Positions 1 to 5,628 of a stretch of DNA of 14,208 nucleotides are shown here, piece by piece. The position numbers were made by a program, and so were the translations under genes. The notes below the pieces were generated by a model. The model was not told the DNA's origin. It ran no database searches and saw only the letters and a program-made list of their open reading frames with translations. The stretch is taken from the NCBI GenBank assembly GCA_029245825.1, contig JAQWON010000065.1, forward strand, positions 1 through 14,208, in the 5' to 3' direction. The DNA is from Flavobacteriaceae bacterium (GTDB lineage Bacteria > Bacteroidota > Bacteroidia > Flavobacteriales > Flavobacteriaceae). The number at the start of each line of letters is the position of its first letter. The stretch's first letter is position 1.

Positions 1-29
1 CCAAATTTCTCATTTTTAATTATATTTTA

Positions 30-72
30 TAAGTTAAAAAAAATAGAGTGTAAGTTAAAAAAAAATAGAGTG
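30..72. repeat. Short tandem direct repeat, two units
   Basis: Two adjacent near-identical units (30-50 and 51-72). Each starts TAAGTT, runs through 8 or 9 A and ends TAGAGTG; the only difference is one A in the homopolymer. It lies in a gene-free stretch. The second unit runs straight into a dispersed repeat (71-117) also found at 5495-5540. Confidence 0.85.
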
Positions 73-117
73 ATTTAGATTAACAAGGGTAAAATATTAG
101 ATGCATTATAATACACT
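71..117. repeat. Dispersed intergenic repeat, copy 1
   Basis: This 47-base stretch matches 5495-5540 at all but about four positions and one single-base gap. It begins TGATTTAGATT and ends in a near-palindrome TGCATTATAATACA. A third, split copy lies at 4982-5050. All three copies are in non-coding gaps. Confidence 0.75.
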
Positions 118-238
118 AAAACAAAGAGGGTTATTTTCCAATACAGTAAATTACATTGTAATGTTTATAAGGGGTTAGGAGGGTAGTTGCCATAAAAAGG
201 GACACAAATATGCCAAAGGATACCATAATTAAACCTGT

Positions 239-271
239 TTATAACTAAATCAATTTTATAACTAAATCAAT
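239..271. repeat. 17-base direct repeat over a gene's stop codon
   Basis: The 16-base unit TTATAACTAAATCAAT occurs at 239-254 and again at 256-271, with one T between. The right unit contains the stop codon (267-269) of the minus-strand gene ending there, so the left unit looks like a tandem duplication of that gene's 3' end. Confidence 0.8.
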
Positions 272-464
272 CTTTTTTAGCTTTCCCATCAAAGTACATT
301 GAAATCATCCACCCCAAAATACATATCGAAAATCCTAATTCATAAATACGATTCTCTTCAATAATATCTGTAAATAAACTGGTAGCATATAGAGATACAA
401 ACACAACCATACCCAGTACAAGAATTTTTGTTCTGTTTGAATAACTAAATTTTGATTTTTTCAT
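267..464 (-). CDS. Small two-helix membrane protein, unknown function
   Basis: A 65-residue protein that I do not recognise. It has a basic N-terminus (residues 1-13, with KKSK), a hydrophobic segment at about 14-33, a short charged link (about 33-40, with EEN), a second hydrophobic segment at about 41-58, and a lysine-rich end (KAKKD). This suggests two transmembrane helices with both ends in the cytoplasm by the positive-inside rule. The ATG is preceded by no clear ribosome-binding site, as is usual in Bacteroidota. It starts 29 bases after the stop of the 840-residue lipoprotein gene on the same strand, so the two may be co-transcribed. Being short and without a recognised family, it is less certain than its neighbours. 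Confidence 0.6.
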   Translation of the reverse strand: MKKSKFSYSNRTKILVLGMVVFVSLYATSLFTDIIEENRIYELGFSICILGWMISMYFDGKAKKD

Positions 465-493
465 TAAGTCAGTGTGTTTTTGTAAAAATCTAT

Positions 494-3016
494 TTATTGA
501 ACTGTTATAGTCCCATACATTCCATTATGTAAAGAACATTGATAGTAATATGTGCCTGCAGTAGTAAATCTAAAAGTAACTGCGCCATTATCAGCGCCAT
601 TACCTGTAACTCCGCTAACTAAATTATCCGTCCCAGTACCTTGAACGGTTTTAATGTAAAATGGATGTCCTGCAGCATTGACGTTAAATGTTATTTTATC
701 CCCTCGATTAATTACAATTGCTGGATCACTTCCAGAGATGTTTCCTGATCGATCGCTACCACTTAAGGTGTAATCTGTAGCATTTGATGCAGTTACATTA
801 ATTGTATAAGTATTAGGACAAGTTCCCCAAACAGGTTTGTTATCTTCTGTTAATGCTGAACCACCGGAAAATTCATCATCAGGCTCAGATTGAAAATTAG
901 AAACACACCAATTGGTTAAGTCTTGATTAAAATTAGTTGCACCACCAAACATACTATTCATATTGGTTACACTTGAAACATCCCAGTTTCCTATGGGTTG
1001 ATTGAAAGATTCAGCAAATAAAAACATATGCTGTAGGACTGTTACATTTGAAGTATTCCAATTCCCAATGTTTTGATTGAATACTTTTGCGTTGTAAAAC
1101 ATTCCCTGCATATCGTTAACTTTAGAAGTGTCCCATCTGCCTATATCTTGATTAAAATTGCTGTTTGCAAACATATACCTGATAGAAACTACATTAGAAA
1201 TATTCCAACTTCCAATATCCTGATTGAATGATGAAGCCCCATCAAACATATGACCCGTTTGAACAACGGACGATGTATTCCAAGATGATATATCTTGATT
1301 AAATTCTGCAGAGAGTGTAAACATACCATTCATATTGGTCACATTAGAAGTGTCCCAAAAACCAATATCAGAATTGAAAGAGGTTTTATCTTTAAACAAC
1401 TCATTCATATTAGTCACTTTGGTTGTACATAAATTGTAGTTCTCATTTGCAATCTGCGCTGCTATTGTTGAATCATCAACCACAGTATAGGTCACTCCAT
1501 TAATTACAGCTGTATCCCCAACTGATGCATTTGGACATTTACAAGTACCGTTTTCAAAGTAGATATCTGAGCTACCTGTCGTTTGACCTGCAACCACTTG
1601 AACGGTTCTTGTTACAGAAACTGAATTTCCTGAAGAATCTGTAGCCGTATAAGTTATGGTATAATTACCAACTGTTGAAGTATCCACCGATCCGCTAATA
1701 ACCACCTGAATCATTCCATCAACATCATCTATAGCAGTCGCTCCAGGTTCTGTGTATGTGTCGCCTACAGTCAAAGTAATTGTTTGATCACCACTGAGTG
1801 AAATTGTAGGAGCAGTATTATCTGCTCCTGCTTCTACGATAATTGATCCGTTAGCAGATGTTGTGGTAGAGATCGTGTCTATGACAGTGATCACATAATC
1901 AAATGTTCCTGCCTGAGTTGGAGATCCGCTAATCACTGCTTGGTTATCACTAAAGTTCATAGTCACTCCCTGTGGTAGATTTGATACAGATGCTGATAAT
2001 GAGAAGCTACAAGTAGCACTAAAGGAATGGGTAACTGTTGCAATGGAGGTTGAAACACTTACTGTCTGTGACTCAGGTCCACTCTCAAGGGTTGATGTTA
2101 TGCTGCAATTAGCCAGAGGATCTTCGCTCTCATCATAGTCATCATCCTTATCTCCTTCAATATTGTCGCTACAATCCGATGAAACGATAGCAAAACTTAT
2201 ATAATTGTTGGTAACAACTAAATCTTCTATTGTGCCGTACTGTGTTTCTCCTACAAATAGGAAGATAAAAAACACATTGTCTTGCTGCTCTTCTAAGTTA
2301 TATGTTCCTGTTGTTTGCTCTCCATCAGCCCAAGAAAAAGTAAATGTTCCATTAGATCTGAATATAACCTCGGTAATCTCGCATTCAAGAGCACTTTTAC
2401 TGGCTACTGTCTGTGAACCTTTCTTTCTTATTTTCCATTTACCTACAACAAAATTAACATCGTCTTGGGTGAGCTGTAAAAAGATCTCCTGGAAGGATGC
2501 GGTGATATCTTTAGATGAATCCATCTCTACTTCAATTTGAGGGGTGGTTAGGGAAGAGGCGCCTGACCATTTATAGAAAATCCAATTAGAACTAGGCGTG
2601 GCGGTTAATCTTACGTTGCTAAAGGACTCATATTCTGTGGGAGTTTTTGCTGTACTGATTAGCTCCTGAGCTACTGTTCCCTGTCCATCAACAGTTACAG
2701 TTAGATTATATTTTGAGCGGACAAAGGTCGCTGTAATGTTTGCATTAGTGCCAACTGTTATTGTTAGGGGATTGGTATCCCCACTAGCTCCTCCAGTCCA
2801 TCCTGCAAAATCAAATCCCTGATCTGGTACTGCTTCAATTGTTAATGTAGATCCCTCTTCATATTCTCCTCCTGAGGTGGATACTGTTCCTCCATCTTGT
2901 GAGTCAATAGAAACTAAAAAAGTAGCTGGGCCAGAATCTTTTTTACAAGCTATGAAAAGTATAAAAAATGATAGAGCTACTAGGTTAAAACTTTTGATTA
3001 AAGTGTGAGATCTCAT
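494..3016 (-). CDS. BspA-like surface lipoprotein with C-terminal cupredoxin
   Basis: An 840-residue multidomain lipoprotein. A lipoprotein signal peptide ends FIA-C24, followed by KKD. Two InlB B-type repeats (Flg_new_2-like) lie at about 33-100 and 103-176; each has a GWTGG or KWSGA core and ends in ITATF or ITASF. Residues about 185-282 form a beta domain starting VGKWKI, perhaps lipocalin-like. An acidic linker follows at 287-300. Next come an Ig-like (He_PIG-type) domain at about 303-395 and a DUF5011/HYR-type Ig domain at about 401-476. A cysteine-containing module with CKCPNASVGD follows (490-530). Seven DUF285 repeats of 24-25 residues lie at about 547-716. The last 105 residues form a cupredoxin fold with His784, Cys827, His830 and Met833 placed as type 1 copper ligands. 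The protein is probably tethered to the outer membrane and exposed, in adhesion or binding; the cupredoxin role is unknown. I saw no type IX sorting domain. Its base composition is visibly richer in G+C than its neighbours. Confidence 0.9.
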   Translation of the reverse strand: MRSHTLIKSFNLVALSFFILFIACKKDSGPATFLVSIDSQDGGTVSTSGGEYEEGSTLTIEAVPDQGFDFAGWTGGASGDTNPLTITVGTNANITATFVRSKYNLTVTVDGQGTVAQELISTAKTPTEYESFSNVRLTATPSSNWIFYKWSGASSLTTPQIEVEMDSSKDITASFQEIFLQLTQDDVNFVVGKWKIRKKGSQTVASKSALECEITEVIFRSNGTFTFSWADGEQTTGTYNLEEQQDNVFFIFLFVGETQYGTIEDLVVTNNYISFAIVSSDCSDNIEGDKDDDYDESEDPLANCSITSTLESGPESQTVSVSTSIATVTHSFSATCSFSLSASVSNLPQGVTMNFSDNQAVISGSPTQAGTFDYVITVIDTISTTTSANGSIIVEAGADNTAPTISLSGDQTITLTVGDTYTEPGATAIDDVDGMIQVVISGSVDTSTVGNYTITYTATDSSGNSVSVTRTVQVVAGQTTGSSDIYFENGTCKCPNASVGDTAVINGVTYTVVDDSTIAAQIANENYNLCTTKVTNMNELFKDKTSFNSDIGFWDTSNVTNMNGMFTLSAEFNQDISSWNTSSVVQTGHMFDGASSFNQDIGSWNISNVVSIRYMFANSNFNQDIGRWDTSKVNDMQGMFYNAKVFNQNIGNWNTSNVTVLQHMFLFAESFNQPIGNWDVSSVTNMNSMFGGATNFNQDLTNWCVSNFQSEPDDEFSGGSALTEDNKPVWGTCPNTYTINVTASNATDYTLSGSDRSGNISGSDPAIVINRGDKITFNVNAAGHPFYIKTVQGTGTDNLVSGVTGNGADNGAVTFRFTTAGTYYYQCSLHNGMYGTITVQ
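497..814 (-). other. Cupredoxin (plastocyanin-like) domain of the lipoprotein
   Basis: Residues about 735-840. The string AAGHPFYI supplies the upstream histidine (784). The segment YYYQCSLHNGMYG gives the Cys827-x2-His830-x2-Met833 loop of a type 1 copper centre, followed by the closing strand TITV. All four expected ligands are present, so copper binding is likely. Whether it transfers electrons, stores copper or is only structural cannot be read from the sequence. Confidence 0.8.
859..1378 (-). repeat. Seven in-frame DUF285 repeats (75-base period)
   Basis: Within the lipoprotein gene, seven units begin at residues 547, 572, 597, 621, 646, 671 and 696, a spacing of 25, 25, 24, 25, 25 and 25. 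Most fit F-N-x-[DNP]-I-x-x-W-[DN]-x-S-x-V followed by M-F six residues on. The last unit is divergent (DLTNWCVSN). This is the pattern of PF03382, found in BspA-like surface proteins. The nucleotide copies have diverged, so recent expansion is unlikely. Confidence 0.9.
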
Positions 3017-3101
3017 ATCAACTTAATGTATGTAAATATACAAAGGAAGTACCAGCAGTCCCTTTTGTGAAATATTCATTGTATTAGTGCTGTTTTTATA
3101 G

Positions 3102-3959
3102 TCATCTTTTTATTTTTTCAAAATATTCCTTTTGCAATTCAATTGTTGTTTGATCATTTTTTACAGCTTTGATGGCATTTTGAAGAGAATTGATTGTATT
3201 ATTGGTTATTAACTCCCCTAATTCTTTTGAAGCAAATTTTGCATCACCTGCATAATGATTCGGATATGAAGCATACCACCAAATTGCAGTATATAAAGTG
3301 CCTGGAAGATTTAATCTACTTAAATTTTCGCCAGATTCATTATCACTTCGCTCTAATCTTAATAACTCAGGTCTTAAATACTTTATTTCAGAAGCTTCTC
3401 TCTCTCCTCCATGTTGATCAGTTGACAAATCTGTCTTTCTAATAGACATCATTTCATTACGGACTTTTTCAGGCATATCAGGTTGAAAAAAATACACAAC
3501 ATAATCTTTCTTTTTTCCAAGCTGATTTTGAATAAAATATCGAATCATTTGAGGATTTCCTCCATGAGAATTTATAATTATAATTTTATTAAAACCATTT
3601 CTTGCAATTTCTTCAACAGTGGCTTCTAGTAAATTCATTGCCAAACTTGATGGTAGTGAGAATGTTCCATAATGCTGTCTGGCTTCATTTATCTGCCCAT
3701 AAAAATAATCAGGAAACACGACTGCGTACTCATCTTTTGTTGCACGTTTTGCCCATTCTCTCGCCCTAATTAGATCTGATCCGATCGGCACTCCTGGACC
3801 ATGTTTTTCAAGAACTCCTATCGGGAGTATACAAGTTTTGTTTGATTTAATAAGTGCACTTTCCCAATCAGAAAATGTTATTTCATCCCATCTAGAGGGA
3901 ATATCTTGTCCAAAAGAGATAAGTGGAATAAATAGTAAAACTGCTATTAGTGTTCTCAT
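3102..3959 (-). CDS. Secreted creatininase-family amidohydrolase
   Basis: A 285-residue protein with a signal peptide (about 1-17, ending ISFG before QD) and one creatininase-family domain. Visible motifs are PIGVLEKHGPG (46-56) with Glu51 and His53, GSD with Asp62, NSHGGN with His132, and HGGEREAS with His183 and Glu186. Glu, His, Asp, His and Glu at these places match the usual metal site, so it is expected to be a metal-dependent hydrolase of a cyclic amide or formamide. Length is close to the family's usual 240-280 once the signal peptide is removed. True substrate is unknown: the family includes creatinine amidohydrolase, a FAPy deformylase and peptide-processing enzymes. Export to the periplasm argues against the cytosolic flavin or mycofactocin roles. 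The neighbouring lipoprotein gene starts 85 bases downstream on the same strand; no functional link is evident. Confidence 0.87.
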   Translation of the reverse strand: MRTLIAVLLFIPLISFGQDIPSRWDEITFSDWESALIKSNKTCILPIGVLEKHGPGVPIGSDLIRAREWAKRATKDEYAVVFPDYFYGQINEARQHYGTFSLPSSLAMNLLEATVEEIARNGFNKIIIINSHGGNPQMIRYFIQNQLGKKKDYVVYFFQPDMPEKVRNEMMSIRKTDLSTDQHGGEREASEIKYLRPELLRLERSDNESGENLSRLNLPGTLYTAIWWYASYPNHYAGDAKFASKELGELITNNTINSLQNAIKAVKNDQTTIELQKEYFEKIKR

Positions 3960-4024
3960 GATTATTTTGTTTGCTCATTTAAATGTAATGAAATTTTAGG
4001 GTAATCCGATACAAACCCAATACC

Positions 4025-4048
4025 TATAGATTCTTTAAGTGATTAAGG
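4025..4048. repeat. 24-base dispersed direct repeat, copy 1
   Basis: Matches 4939-4962 at 23 of 24 positions (TATAGATT, then CTTT or TTTT, then AAGTGATTAAGG). Weaker similarity continues for about ten bases. The two copies lie on either side of the LipL32-like gene, one before its start and one just after its terminator. Confidence 0.8.
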
Positions 4049-4062
4049 TTTAGTTAATCTTT

Positions 4063-4070
4063 TAGTTTTG
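4063..4070 (+). promoter_or_regulatory. Possible -7 promoter box (TAGTTTTG)
   Basis: Fits the Bacteroidota -7 consensus TAnnTTTG and lies about 90 bases before the LipL32-like gene. No convincing -33 TTG is seen at the expected distance, and such an 8-base match is common by chance in A+T-rich DNA. Confidence 0.25.
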
Positions 4071-4160
4071 GTATGCTATAAGAATTATTGGAAATACTAT
4101 GTTTTATAAAAATATTATGTCAAATCCAACAGAAGTTATAAATTCGGTAAAAAATTTATT

Positions 4161-4838
4161 ATGAAAAATTTATCTTTAATTTTTAGTTTATTCTTTGTTA
4201 CAAACGTTTTCTCTCAGCTAGGGACATTTAATTCAGAACTTCTTCAAAAAAAGGTTCTCAGAAAGACCATAAAACTTCCTTATTTAGATATAAATAGTTA
4301 TTACGGATATATAGATTCCGAAAAATCACCTGATGAGGTAAGAGGTGGGAAATCTTATTATTATTTATATGTTTGGATTCCTCTTGCTGTTCCTGAAATA
4401 GGAATAAGAATGGTATCTCCAATACCTTCTAAAATGAAACCAAAAAATAAAGATTTCGTTTCTGAAACTTTCAAATCAAATTCATCGGAAAGAGTTAAAT
4501 ATTTTGACACCTGGATTTCCCTAGAAAAAGCATCTAACGTCGTTTCAAAAGAATCAGCCGTAAATAATTTTGAAACTCATGAATGGAATCAGATTTCCTA
4601 CAACGATGATAGTTCTGAGTTACCTAAACAACCTTCAGGAAATAACTATAATTCTCTCCTTAGAAAAATCAGTGATGTTAATGACCCTCTTAACTCATTG
4701 ACAGTTGGATTGTATCGAATTGGTTTTACAACATATAAAAAAGGTAAAGTTGAAGGTAGTTTTATAGCTCAAATAGGAGCTACAATTAAAATACCTGGAG
4801 TAACGATAGTTGAAGATATAAATAAACTGATGGAATAA
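4161..4838 (+). CDS. Secreted LipL32-like protein
   Basis: A 225-residue protein similar over most of its length to LipL32, the abundant outer-membrane lipoprotein of pathogenic Leptospira (recalled, not searched). Shared blocks include NSYYGYI (45-51), YYLYVWIP (67-74), a GIRMVSP segment (81-87), YFDTWISLE (114-122), NYNSL (162-166), GLYRIGFTTYKKGKVEGSF (183-201) and IPGV (211-214). It has a signal peptide of about 18 residues ending VFS before Q, but no lipobox and no cysteine anywhere, unlike LipL32. It should therefore be periplasmic or released rather than lipid-anchored. LipL32's acidic calcium-binding cluster before the YNSL block is reduced here to NDDSSE (148-153). It is shorter than LipL32, lacking most of the C-terminal tail. 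The function of the family is unsettled. It appears to be a single-gene unit, with a terminator 65 bases after its stop. Confidence 0.85.
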   Translation: MKNLSLIFSLFFVTNVFSQLGTFNSELLQKKVLRKTIKLPYLDINSYYGYIDSEKSPDEVRGGKSYYYLYVWIPLAVPEIGIRMVSPIPSKMKPKNKDFVSETFKSNSSERVKYFDTWISLEKASNVVSKESAVNNFETHEWNQISYNDDSSELPKQPSGNNYNSLLRKISDVNDPLNSLTVGLYRIGFTTYKKGKVEGSFIAQIGATIKIPGVTIVEDINKLME

Positions 4839-4902
4839 TCCCTTTGAAAACACAGACCATTTTGGTTCGATAATTGGTTCGGACTTTTGGTCTCAAAAAA
4901 AC

Positions 4903-4937
4903 AAAACCCTCATTGTCAATGACATAGAGGGTTTTTT
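4903..4937 (+). terminator. Intrinsic terminator after the LipL32-like gene
   Basis: Perfect 9-base stem AAAACCCTC (4903-4911) with GAGGGTTTT (4927-4935), closing in a T run to 4937. The 15-base loop can fold further through CATTG and CAATG. The A run before the stem means it could also act on the minus strand, but no minus-strand gene ends here. Confidence 0.8.
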
Positions 4938-4938
4938 G

Positions 4939-4962
4939 TATAGATTTTTTAAGTGATTAAGG
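4939..4962. repeat. 24-base dispersed direct repeat, copy 2
   Basis: Second copy of the element at 4025-4048, with one mismatch. It begins directly after the T run of the terminator of the LipL32-like gene. Confidence 0.8.
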
Positions 4963-5032
4963 GCTTGGTTATCCCTATCTCAAAATTTTAGATGCAGACG
5001 AAGTTATTAATGCTGAAGGAAGAGAAAGTTAG
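4961..5032 (+). pseudogene. Possible 3' remnant of a lost gene
   Basis: In the frame ending with TAG at 5030-5032 the bases read ILDADEVINAEGRES before the stop, which looks like real protein rather than translated A+T-rich spacer. The frame is closed upstream by TAA at 4958-4960 and has no start codon. I cannot name a family. It may equally be chance. Confidence 0.25.
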
Positions 5033-5050
5033 ATAAATTATAATGCACTA
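4982..5050. repeat. Dispersed intergenic repeat, split copy
   Basis: Positions 4982-4996 match 91-105 with one mismatch, and 5038-5050 match 106-118 with one mismatch. The two parts are contiguous in copy 1 but separated here by 41 bases, so one copy has gained or lost that segment. Confidence 0.55.
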
Positions 5051-5105
5051 ATCTAGTCCAAAAAAAAGCATTATATTGAAAAGATAAACTAAAAACTCAA
5101 TTACT

Positions 5106-5483
5106 ATGGTTATAATTATTTTACTTTTTGTTTTACCGTTGCTTTTGCTAGGAGCTCTGATTTTAATGGTTTTAGCTAGAAAAATTGGAGGAATTGAAAA
5201 CGCAAATTTTAAAAATTCTCTTGTTGTATGTTTGGCAGCTGGAGTATTAGTTTACATCTCATTTTTACCTATTGGCTTAGAAGAAGTTCTGGACCTTGGT
5301 TTTGGTGGAGTATTGGGATTCTTGACATTGGTTCAGACGATTGCCTATACCGTTGCTGGAAAGTATGTTTGGAAGACAGATTTTGTTAAATCTTTAAAAG
5401 CAATTTCAATTCCAATGATTATTCAATCTCTAGCTTTGGCATATGTTGTTAATAAAATGAATGATATGATTTCTTCTTTTTAG
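5106..5483 (+). CDS. Small polytopic membrane protein, unknown function
   Basis: A 125-residue, strongly hydrophobic protein that I do not recognise. Likely transmembrane helices are at about 2-24, 38-57, 66-88 and 97-115, joined by short loops; the first loop carries ARKIGGIENANFKN and the third KYVWKTDFVKS. No signal peptide cleavage site, catalytic motif or metal-binding cluster is evident. No Shine-Dalgarno precedes the ATG. It stands alone: a repeat-filled gap lies before it, another dispersed repeat starts 11 bases after its stop, and the next gene (mnmE) is on the opposite strand. A single amphipathic residue pattern, even hydrophobic spacing and an intact frame support it as a real gene. 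Confidence 0.65.
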   Translation: MVIIILLFVLPLLLLGALILMVLARKIGGIENANFKNSLVVCLAAGVLVYISFLPIGLEEVLDLGFGGVLGFLTLVQTIAYTVAGKYVWKTDFVKSLKAISIPMIIQSLALAYVVNKMNDMISSF

Positions 5484-5494
5484 AATAAATGATA

Positions 5495-5540
5495 TGATTT
5501 AGATTGACAAGAGTAAAATATAAATGCATTATAATGCACT
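5495..5540. repeat. Dispersed intergenic repeat, copy 2
   Basis: Close match to 71-117. Its right end contains a perfect 14-base palindrome TGCATTATAATGCA (5525-5538), which is degenerate by one base in copy 1 and half-missing in the split copy. The palindrome could form a small hairpin in RNA or bind a dimeric protein. Confidence 0.75.
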
Positions 5541-5589
5541 TATCTATTTGAGGTTCTAAATTAGAGTACTAAGCAAACAAAATACACTT

Positions 5590-5627
5590 TAACTAATCTT
5601 TATAACTACCTGGTTATCAATTAGTTA
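5590..5627 (-). terminator. Nested inverted repeat just after mnmE, possible terminator
   Basis: Outer arms TAACTAAT (5590-5597) and ATTAGTTA (5620-5627) pair perfectly over 8 bases; inner arms ATAAC (5602-5606) and GTTAT (5613-5617) could pair within them. It begins two bases after the mnmE stop. The stem is A+T-rich and the following T-rich tract is interrupted, so termination may be weak. Confidence 0.4.
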
Positions 5628-5628
5628 T

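Larger units (their letters stand above)
1..266. other. Gene-free region with repeats
   Basis: No convincing reading frame on either strand. It holds the two-unit tandem repeat at 30-72, one copy of a dispersed repeat at 71-117, and a 17-base-period direct repeat at 239-271 that reaches the stop codon of the next gene. A small inverted repeat (ATTACA and TGTAAT around one base) lies near 151-163. I see no tRNA, no clear terminator and no promoter that I would stand behind. A gene beginning to the left of the window may end before position 1. Confidence 0.6.
3960..4160. other. Divergent intergenic region
   Basis: This 201-base gap separates two divergently transcribed genes, so it should hold both promoters. 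It contains one arm of a direct repeat (4025-4048, also at 4939-4962) and a plus-strand box at 4063-4070. I see no conserved RNA structure and no reading frame worth calling. Confidence 0.5.
4839..5105. other. Intergenic region with terminator, repeats and a gene-like remnant
   Basis: A 267-base gap. In order it holds a weak hairpin (AGACCA at 4854-4859 with TGGTCT at 4888-4893), the intrinsic terminator, the second copy of the 24-base repeat (4939-4962), a short coding-like fragment ending at 5032, and a split copy of the dispersed repeat (4982-4996 plus 5038-5050). No complete gene is present. Confidence 0.6.

Noticed and set aside
497..560. Type IX secretion sorting domain at the lipoprotein C-terminus
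   Set aside because: The end is the last strand of a cupredoxin with copper ligands, and the N-terminus has a lipobox, so export is by the lipoprotein route.
860..1380. CRISPR array or nucleotide satellite suggested by the 75-base period
   Set aside because: The period is protein-level: 25-codon DUF285 units with diverged nucleotides and no spacer-like structure.
2205..2540. Plus-strand open frame of 111 codons inside the lipoprotein gene
   Set aside because: Lies antisense to a long, well-supported domain region and has no recognisable domain or signal.
3194..3442. Plus-strand open frame of 82 codons
   Set aside because: Antisense shadow of the creatininase-family gene, whose motifs are unambiguous.
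4854..4893. Hairpin AGACCA/TGGTCT as a separate terminator or riboswitch
   Set aside because: Only a 6-base stem around a 28-base loop and followed by an A run; the strong terminator 10 bases further on explains the region.
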